Assembly (NCBI GenBank): GCA_016208315.1
Contig: JACQYF010000018.1
Location: 25,291 to 89,290 of the forward strand
Reading direction: 5' to 3'
Length of the DNA stretch: 64,000 bases
Source: Chloroflexota bacterium
GTDB lineage: Bacteria; Chloroflexota; Anaerolineae; UBA4142
Shown here: piece after piece, positions 59,113-64,000 of the stretch
Layout: every line of letters starts with the position of its first letter
Position numbering within the stretch: the stretch's first letter is position 1
Notes under the pieces: generated by a model
The model's input: the letters and a program-made list of their open reading frames with translations, nothing else
What the model was told of the DNA's origin: nothing
Database searches by the model: none
Position numbers and translations under genes: made by a program

Positions 59113-60280
59113 GCACGACGATGCCTTCCAATTCCTCCGTCGGCGTCCAATCCTCGTCGAGCGAAATGAACGCGATCCGCCGGCCGGCTTGGCGCAGGCG
59201 CAGCATCTCCGCCAGCATCTCGTCGGTGACGACGCCCGTAATCATCACGAGAGTTGCGCCCCACGCAATTTTTGTGCTCTCGTTGGCGAGCAGCACCTCG
59301 ATCGGGGTCGTGACGAACGAGGTGACTGCGGCGAGCGCTTCCAGGATGTGACGCAAGTGGTTGGGGTCGCGGCTGGGCAGAATCTTGAGCCGCTGGTCGG
59401 ATTCGGGCCAGGTGCCGTTGGCGATCATGCCCACCGCGTATTTGTGCTCCGCCGCGAAATTCGCGATGGACGCCGCGAGACTGATCACGCGTTCGAGCAG
59501 CGCGGAATTGACGCCCTGCCACGCTTGCGCGAACGTCGCCACGTTGACAAAGAGCACCCATTGGTACGTGATGGTCGGATCGTAAAGTTTGACTTGGAGC
59601 GCGCCGGTGCGCGCCGTCATGCGCCAGTGAATGTGCTTGGGCGCATCGTCGGGACGATAGTCGCGGACGCCGCGCGGCCGGGTCGCGTCGTAAAAGAGCG
59701 GCACACGCGACTTGTTCTCGCCGAGCGGGTCCTTGGGCGGCAAGCCCCAGTCTTCCATCGGGCGGATTTGCGGATAGACGATCAAGCGGTCGGTGCGCGG
59801 GCTGACCCATTCGCGCTCGAACAGGCCGAACAGATCGCCCGAGCGCAGGCGCGCGGGGCCGAGGATAAAATAGCCGCGCTGGTTGCACGGGACTTGATAC
59901 TGCCACCGCGCGCCTTCGAACGCGCCGAGCGCGGCGTGTTGGCTGAGATAGCCCGTCAGCGGAATGTGCGAAGGCGCGAGCGGCTTGTTCGCCGGCTTGA
60001 GGGCCGCGGGGAACTGGTCGTCAATCTTGATCCAGGCGAGCGGCAGGATTTTTCGATTCCCGACGCGCACGCCCAGATCAACTTGCTCGCCGACAAAGAC
60101 GCGGTGTTCGCTCAACGTGCGGTCATAGCTGACGCGCCACAGCGCGACGCGATTCCACGCCCACGCAACCGGAATCACGGTGAGCAGCAGCGCGGCGAGC
60201 ACGACCAGCGCGTTCGAATGCAGCGCCACGCCAAAGACGATCATCAGGACTGCGAAGCGAATCCAACTTTCATTAAACAT
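59033..60280 (-). CDS. DUF58 family protein
   Basis: 415 residues from ATG 60280. Two N-terminal membrane helices (about residues 8-44) are followed by a beta-rich segment (VGEQVDLGVRVGN, QRGYFILGPARLRSGDLFGLF). The DUF58 signature GVRDYRPDDAPKHIHWRMTARTG follows, then a VWA-like end. DUF58 proteins work with MoxR ATPases. The tail is repeat-encoded. It is coupled to the DUF4129 gene and follows moxR by 45 nt. Confidence 0.92.
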   Translation of the reverse strand: MFNESWIRFAVLMIVFGVALHSNALVVLAALLLTVIPVAWAWNRVALWRVSYDRTLSEHRVFVGEQVDLGVRVGNRKILPLAWIKIDDQFPAALKPANKPLAPSHIPLTGYLSQHAALGAFEGARWQYQVPCNQRGYFILGPARLRSGDLFGLFEREWVSPRTDRLIVYPQIRPMEDWGLPPKDPLGENKSRVPLFYDATRPRGVRDYRPDDAPKHIHWRMTARTGALQVKLYDPTITYQWVLFVNVATFAQAWQGVNSALLERVISLAASIANFAAEHKYAVGMIANGTWPESDQRLKILPSRDPNHLRHILEALAAVTSFVTTPIEVLLANESTKIAWGATLVMITGVVTDEMLAEMLRLRQAGRRIAFISLDEDWTPTEELEGIVVRQVSGHMSQVTSTTSQVTGNHAEGLT

Positions 60281-60287
60281 GGCCGTC

Positions 60288-60330
60288 AATTGGTAATTGG
60301 TAATTGGTAATTACCAATTACTACTTACTG
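60288..60330. repeat. GGTAATT array with inverted copy
   Basis: Three tandem TTGGTAA units then TTACCAATTACT, between moxR and DUF58. Confidence 0.9.
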
Positions 60331-61284
60331 TTCCACTGGTACGGGCACGGACTCGACAATCTCTTTGACGATCTGTTCCGCGCTGCGGCCGCGCAGGCGC
60401 GTCTGAGCGCCGATGATGAGGCGATGCGTGATGATAAAAGGCACGAGGTACTTGACGTCGTCGGGGAGCACGAAATCGCGGCCGTGCAGCGCGGCGAACG
60501 CTTGCGCGCCGTGATAGAGATAGAGCGAGCCGCGCGGACTCGCGCCGAGTTCGACCGCCGAATGCGCGCGCGTCGCGTGGACGAGCGCGACGATATAATC
60601 GCGGATGGACGCTTCGACGCGGACGTGGCGCACCGCGCGCTGCATCGCGAACACGGCCGCGCCGCCGGTGACCGGCTGCAAACTGTCGAGCGGCTCGACG
60701 CGTTCAAAGCGGAGTAGAATCGAATTTTCTTCGTCGGCGCTTGGATAACCCAAGGCAAGTTTCATGAAAAAGCGATCCACCTGGGCTTCCGGCAATGGGA
60801 ACGTGCCCTCCAACTCGATCGGGTTCTGCGTCGCCATGACGAGGAACGGCCGCGGCAAGATTTTGGTCGCGCCATCCACGGTGATTTGCCGCTCTTGCAT
60901 CGCCTCCAGCAGGGCCGATTGAGTGCGCGGCGTGGCGCGATTGATTTCGTCGGCGAGCACGATCTGCGCCATCAGCGGGCCGGGACGATATTCAAACTCT
61001 TGCGTCTTTTGGTTGTAGACCGCGAGGCCCGTCACATCGCTGGGTAAAAGATCGGGCGTGAACTGAATGCGCCGGAATGTGCAGTCGAGAGAACGCGCCA
61101 GCGCCTTGGCCAGCGTCGTCTTGCCGATGCCCGGCACGTCCTCGAACAAAATGTGGCCCTCGCACAACAAGGCGACGAGGGCCAGGTCAACGACCTCGCT
61201 CTTGCCGACGATTACGCGTCCGACATTCTCGCGAATCTGGCCTACCGCCGCTTTGATGTCGCCAACAGTTGGAGTGGAATTCAT
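60325..61284 (-). CDS. MoxR-family AAA ATPase (copy 2)
   Basis: 319 residues from ATG 61284 (AGAGGA upstream). Walker A GIGKT (52-56), Walker [31 protein letters not shown] and ASPRGSLYLY. It heads a conventional moxR-DUF58-DUF4129 operon with nnr at its end. It is a clear paralogue of the copy at 24442. Confidence 0.95.
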   Translation of the reverse strand: MNSTPTVGDIKAAVGQIRENVGRVIVGKSEVVDLALVALLCEGHILFEDVPGIGKTTLAKALARSLDCTFRRIQFTPDLLPSDVTGLAVYNQKTQEFEYRPGPLMAQIVLADEINRATPRTQSALLEAMQERQITVDGATKILPRPFLVMATQNPIELEGTFPLPEAQVDRFFMKLALGYPSADEENSILLRFERVEPLDSLQPVTGGAAVFAMQRAVRHVRVEASIRDYIVALVHATRAHSAVELGASPRGSLYLYHGAQAFAALHGRDFVLPDDVKYLVPFIITHRLIIGAQTRLRGRSAEQIVKEIVESVPVPVEQ

Positions 61285-61396
61285 GTCGAGTCCTCTTTGC
61301 GCTGCGTGAGCGAATTTTACCACACAATGATTGATTCGGCTAACGTCTTGCCGATAACACCCGGAATTGCCCAACGTTCTAACAAAACAGTTGCGA

Positions 61397-61425
61397 TTGA
61401 CGCTAACCGGACGGCATGTTAAAAT
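61397..61425 (+). promoter_or_regulatory. promoter giving a leaderless glk transcript
   Basis: TTGACG (61397-61402), a 17-nt spacer and TAAAAT (61420-61425). Only six bases separate the -10 box from the ATG at 61432, so transcription should begin at or next to the start codon. Confidence 0.75.
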
Positions 61426-61431
61426 CGCCGT

Positions 61432-62427
61432 ATGAGCCACGGGAAAGAGTTGCTGCTCGCCGGCGACATCGGCGGCACCAAAACCGCGCTCGCGATTTTC
61501 TCGTCCGACACCGGGTCGCAGCGGCCCCTCGTCGAGGCGACCTTCGCCAGCAAAGAGTATGCTTCGCTGGAAACGATCATCGCTCGCTTTTTGGCCGGAC
61601 GCGGCGAACGGCTGACCCGCGCTGTTTTTGACGTCGCGGGCCCGGTGGTCCAAGAGCGCGTCCAAGTGACGAACCTGCCGTGGATGATAGACGCCGCGTC
61701 CCTGCGCCGTGCTTTGGGAGTTCCGGTCCATTTGTTGAATGATCTGGAAGCGATTGCTCACGCGGTGCCATTCCTAGAGTCGGTTGATGTCGAGACGATC
61801 AACCAGGGTGACGACGTCGCAAATGGCACGATCGCGGTCATCGCTCCCGGCACCGGGTTGGGCGAGGCGTTCATTGTTTGGAATGGGACGCGCTATCAAC
61901 CCCACGCTTCCGAAGGCGGACACACCGATTTCGGGCCGGTCACGTCGCTGCAAATCGAACTCTTGAATTTCCTCATGCCGCGTCTGCCCCACGTGAGTTA
62001 CGAACGCGTCTGCTCCGGGCTGGGCATCCCCAACCTCTATGCCTTTTTCAAGGAAACGGGCCGCGCCGCCGAGCCGGATTGGTTGCGCGAAATGCTGGCG
62101 CAAGCGCATGACCCAACGCCCGTCATCGTCCAAGCCGCTCTCGAAAATCGCGCGGAAATCTGCGCGCGCACGCTCGACCTGTTCATTTCGATTTTGGGCA
62201 GCGAAGCGGGCAACCTCGCGCTAAAGGTGAAAGCGGCGGGAGGCGTTTATCTCGGCGGCGGCATTCCCCCCCGAATTCTGCCGCAATTGCAGGCCGAGAG
62301 TTTTATGCAAGCGTTTACGCGCAAGGGCCGCTTTGCCGATCTACTCGCGCGCGTTCCCGTGCGCGTCATCCTCCATCCCAAGCCGGCGCTGCTCGGCGCG
62401 GCACAGTACGGTCTGGAGTGGCGCTAA
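61432..62427 (+). CDS. glk: glucokinase
   Basis: 331 residues of the Glk (PF02685) type. The phosphate loop is GDIGGTKTALA (11-21); VHLLNDLEAIAHAVP holds the catalytic Asp; VIAPGTGLGEAF and HASEGGHTDFGP bind sugar; GGVYLGGGI is near the end. It phosphorylates glucose with ATP. No Shine-Dalgarno is found, in line with a leaderless message. Confidence 0.94.
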   Translation: MSHGKELLLAGDIGGTKTALAIFSSDTGSQRPLVEATFASKEYASLETIIARFLAGRGERLTRAVFDVAGPVVQERVQVTNLPWMIDAASLRRALGVPVHLLNDLEAIAHAVPFLESVDVETINQGDDVANGTIAVIAPGTGLGEAFIVWNGTRYQPHASEGGHTDFGPVTSLQIELLNFLMPRLPHVSYERVCSGLGIPNLYAFFKETGRAAEPDWLREMLAQAHDPTPVIVQAALENRAEICARTLDLFISILGSEAGNLALKVKAAGGVYLGGGIPPRILPQLQAESFMQAFTRKGRFADLLARVPVRVILHPKPALLGAAQYGLEWR

Positions 62428-62443
62428 GGTGCGACACACGTTA

Positions 62444-62472
62444 TTGACATCCCTGCCTCTTTCTGCTATACT
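62444..62472 (+). promoter_or_regulatory. promoter of the Fur-family gene
   Basis: TTGACA (62444-62449), a 17-nt spacer and TATACT (62467-62472). The operator begins inside the -10 box. Confidence 0.85.
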
Positions 62473-62500
62473 CCTAGTTGCAACTAGTTGCAATTAGGAG
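62471..62500. promoter_or_regulatory. 30-bp dyad operator with two TTGCAA boxes
   Basis: CTCCTAGTTGCAAC and GTTGCAATTAGGAG flank TA, making an almost perfect 30-bp dyad (one mismatched pair). It contains TTGCAACTAGTTGCAA and overlaps the -10 box and transcription start. TTGCAA boxes occur in the operators of nickel-responsive Fur proteins (Nur). Probable autoregulatory metal-responsive site. Confidence 0.8.
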
Positions 62501-62507
62501 TTATCGC

Positions 62508-62814
62508 ATGTCGCATCACACGACCATGCTTGCCGACCTGCGGCAATCAGGACACCGCCTGACGCCGCAGCGGGAAATGATCCTCAGCGTTATTTGCGAG
62601 AGCAATGGCCACCTCAGCGCCGACGAAATCTTGAAACGCGTCCGCGAGCGCTACCCCTATCTCAACAAGTCCGCCGTCTATCGCACCCTCGACCTGCTCA
62701 CGCGCCTCAATCTGGTCAATCCACTCACTTGAGAAGACGCTGCGCGACGATTACGGCTTTGCCGCCGACCTGGATCATTTTGCGATCTTTGGCACGTGCC
62801 GCAAATGCCAGTGA
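62508..62814 (+). pseudogene. Fur-family regulator with internal deletion
   Basis: From ATG 62508 the winged helix is intact (LRQSGHRLTPQREMILSVI, LNKSAVYRTLDLLTRLNLVNP) and stops at TGA 62730-62732, giving 74 residues. In another frame, 62731-62814 encodes the C-terminal end of a Fur protein (LRDDYGFAADLDHFAIFGTCRKCQ) with the last CxxC. The middle, with the His-rich metal site and first CxxC, is missing. So a deletion of roughly 40 codons changed the frame. A 74-residue DNA-binding remnant might still bind the operator without metal control. Confidence 0.82.
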
Positions 62815-62887
62815 ACAGTCAACAGTCAACAGGCAACAGACTGAATACTGTTCACTGTTCACTGTTCACTGTTCACTGTTCACTGAC
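62812..62887. repeat. CAGTCAA array with inverted TTCACTG array
   Basis: CAGTGAACAGTCAACAGTCAACAGG is mirrored by five tandem TTCACTG units. It fills the gap between the Fur remnant and cbiM. No riboswitch-like structure is seen here. Confidence 0.93.
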
Positions 62888-62898
62888 TCGGAGGTTCC

Positions 62899-63936
62899 AT
62901 GCACATCCCTGACGGGTATCTCAGTCCCGCGACCGCGGCGGCGATGTATGCCGCGTCGCTTCCATTTTGGTATCGCGCGACGCGCAAGACGAAAACGCTC
63001 CTCACCGGCCGCGCGGTGCCACTGATCGCGCTCTTGGCCGCGTTCTCATTTGTGATCATGATGTTCAACGTGCCGCTGCCGGGCGGCACCAGCGGCCACG
63101 CGGTCGGCTCGGCCCTGGCCGCAATCGTCCTCGGGCCTTGGGCGGCGATGCTCGCGGTAACGGTTGCGCTCATCATCCAGGCATTCTTCTTCGGCGACGG
63201 CGGGATTTTGGCGATTGGCGCGAATGCGTTCAACCTGGCGATTGTGATGCCGCTAGTTGCGTTCTATCTGTATCGCTGGCTGAGCGGCAACGCGGCAGTC
63301 ACGGCGCAGCGCCGTGTAGCGGCCGCGGCGATTGCCGGTTACGTCGCGATCAACCTCGCGGCGCTGCTCACCGCGATTGAACTGGGCATTCAGCCCATCT
63401 TTTTCCGCGATGCCGCTGGATTCGCGCTCTATTTTCCCTATGGCTTGCAAGTCGCCGTTCCCGCGATGCTCCTCGGCCATCTCACCATCGCCGGGGCGGT
63501 CGAAGCGTTAGTCACGGGGCTGGTATTGACATGGTTACAGCGCACGAATCCGCAGGTGCTCGAAGCGTACAGCGGCGTCAAGTCGAGCGCGGGAGGCGCG
63601 CGTGTTTCGCGTCGGGCCTGGGCGGGACTGCTCGCGCTGGTCGTCCTCGCGCCGATTGGGCTATTTGCGCCCGGAACGGCGTGGGGCGAATGGAGCCGAG
63701 AGGAATTGCAGCAAATGGGGCTGGGCTATATTCCCGCCGGCTTTGACCGGTGGTCGAGTTTGTGGAACGCGCCGCTGTCTGGCTATGACTTGCCGCTCCT
63801 CGATAATGCGGCGGCAGGATACTGGCTCTCGGCGGTTCTCGGCGTGGTCCTCGTGTTTGCTATCTTTTTGGGAGTCGCGTGGGTGATGCAGCGCATTGGA
63901 AGCAAGACACGCGTTGCCGCGGACGAAAACGGCTAG
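62899..63936 (+). CDS. cbiM: CbiM/NikM-type cobalt/nickel ECF transporter substrate-binding protein with PDGLE-like tail
   Basis: 345 residues behind GGAGG. The mature N-terminus MHIPDGYLSP provides the metal ligands (Met1, His2). FNVPLPGGTSGHAVGSALAA contributes the conserved His region, and FFFGDGGILAIGANAFN is a family signature. About seven helices are followed by an extracellular loop and a last helix resembling CbiN/PDGLE (APGTAWGEWSREELQQ, YWLSAVLGVVLVF). Partner cbiQ/cbiO genes would be to the right of the window. The upstream Fur remnant and TTGCAA operator suggest metal control, perhaps by nickel. Confidence 0.93.
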   Translation: MHIPDGYLSPATAAAMYAASLPFWYRATRKTKTLLTGRAVPLIALLAAFSFVIMMFNVPLPGGTSGHAVGSALAAIVLGPWAAMLAVTVALIIQAFFFGDGGILAIGANAFNLAIVMPLVAFYLYRWLSGNAAVTAQRRVAAAAIAGYVAINLAALLTAIELGIQPIFFRDAAGFALYFPYGLQVAVPAMLLGHLTIAGAVEALVTGLVLTWLQRTNPQVLEAYSGVKSSAGGARVSRRAWAGLLALVVLAPIGLFAPGTAWGEWSREELQQMGLGYIPAGFDRWSSLWNAPLSGYDLPLLDNAAAGYWLSAVLGVVLVFAIFLGVAWVMQRIGSKTRVAADENG

Positions 63937-63943
63937 ATTATTC

Positions 63944-63980
63944 CGCGAATCGCGCGAATCTACGCGAAGGTCATTGCGAG
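63944..63980. repeat. CGCGAATC repeat after cbiM
   Basis: TTCCGCGAATCGCGCGAATCTACGCGAAGG holds three CGCGAA units, related to the tail of the hydrolase gene near 1480 and to 39592-39643. Confidence 0.75.
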
Positions 63981-64000
63981 AATTCCACGTTCGTAGTAAG

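Noticed and set aside
59037..59906. Open frame extending the DUF4129 protein by about 290 residues at its N-terminus
   Set aside because: It is a shadow of DUF58 in another frame, rich in Arg and Ala without any domain. The coupled TTG at 59036 fits better.
62815..62898. Possible cobalamin or nickel-cobalt riboswitch before cbiM
   Set aside because: The region is filled by CAGTCAA/TTCACTG repeats and has no B12-box or NiCo-type conserved core.

Overview
The window is about 64 kb of GC-rich bacterial chromosome with dense coding on both strands. It has no rRNA, tRNA, CRISPR array, transposase or prophage that I can see. The gene mix points to Chloroflexota, probably Anaerolineae-like: DUF951, a TIGR00300 ornithine-cyclodeaminase-like protein, paired MoxR/DUF58/DUF4129 genes, TPR proteins with LPxWL motifs, many lipoproteins, and an E1/E2/JAB/RING gene set. 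This placement is inference from gene content, not a phylogenetic result.

Layout. 1-13 kb: RND-type adaptor (cut by the window edge), hydrolase, rsfS, ndk, a large TPR protein, a URO-D/IMPase pair, a HIT/phosphatase pair, a sugar-binding lipoprotein, a diglycosyldiacylglycerol-type glycosyltransferase with an MFS transporter, and DUF951. 13-23 kb: a broken TPR plus lytic transglycosylase gene, rfbC, TIGR00300, tilS, alr, orphan HicB, HEAT protein, pyrG and roadblock. 23.4-32.3 kb: aldo/keto reductase and moxR, ggt, PIG-L deacetylase, HtrA-like protease, a CysRS/MshC-like ligase and a GT-C glycosyltransferase. 32.3-41.4 kb: a nine-gene minus-strand run that encodes what looks like a complete ubiquitin-like conjugation system. 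41.6-46.7 kb: MrfA-like helicase with an HNH insert, a nitrilase-family protein lacking its catalytic cysteine, and threonine aldolase. 46.7-54.4 kb: KaiB-like protein, diguanylate cyclase, multi-PAS histidine kinase, response regulator and HD-GYP protein. 54.4-64 kb: purH, nnr, DUF4129, DUF58, moxR, glk, a damaged Fur-family regulator behind an intact operator, and cbiM.

Main system. Read in transcription order, the minus-strand run encodes a GntR-E1 fusion, a membrane RING protein, a ubiquitin-like (Ubl)-E2 fusion, a free 88-residue Ubl ending in Gly, an FHA/zinc-ribbon/JAMM protein, a second JAMM protein, a membrane FHA protein, a secreted/membrane VWA protein and a membrane beta-propeller. 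The activating, conjugating, candidate ligase, modifier and deconjugating parts are therefore all together. A strong sigma70-type promoter sits upstream of the E1 gene. Just downstream of its expected start site is a perfect FadR-class GntR operator (TNGTNNNACNA), which suggests that the E1's own DNA-binding domain regulates the operon.

Second theme. Nearly every longer intergenic gap contains short tandem heptamers or related units, often arranged as long perfect hairpins. The same kinds of element also lie in frame inside genes (uroD-like, tilS, ggt, helicase, nnr, purH, E2) or supply their last codons (hydrolase, ltaE, nnr, DUF58). They recall cyanobacterial STRR repeats and Rickettsia palindromic elements, but the sequences here differ.
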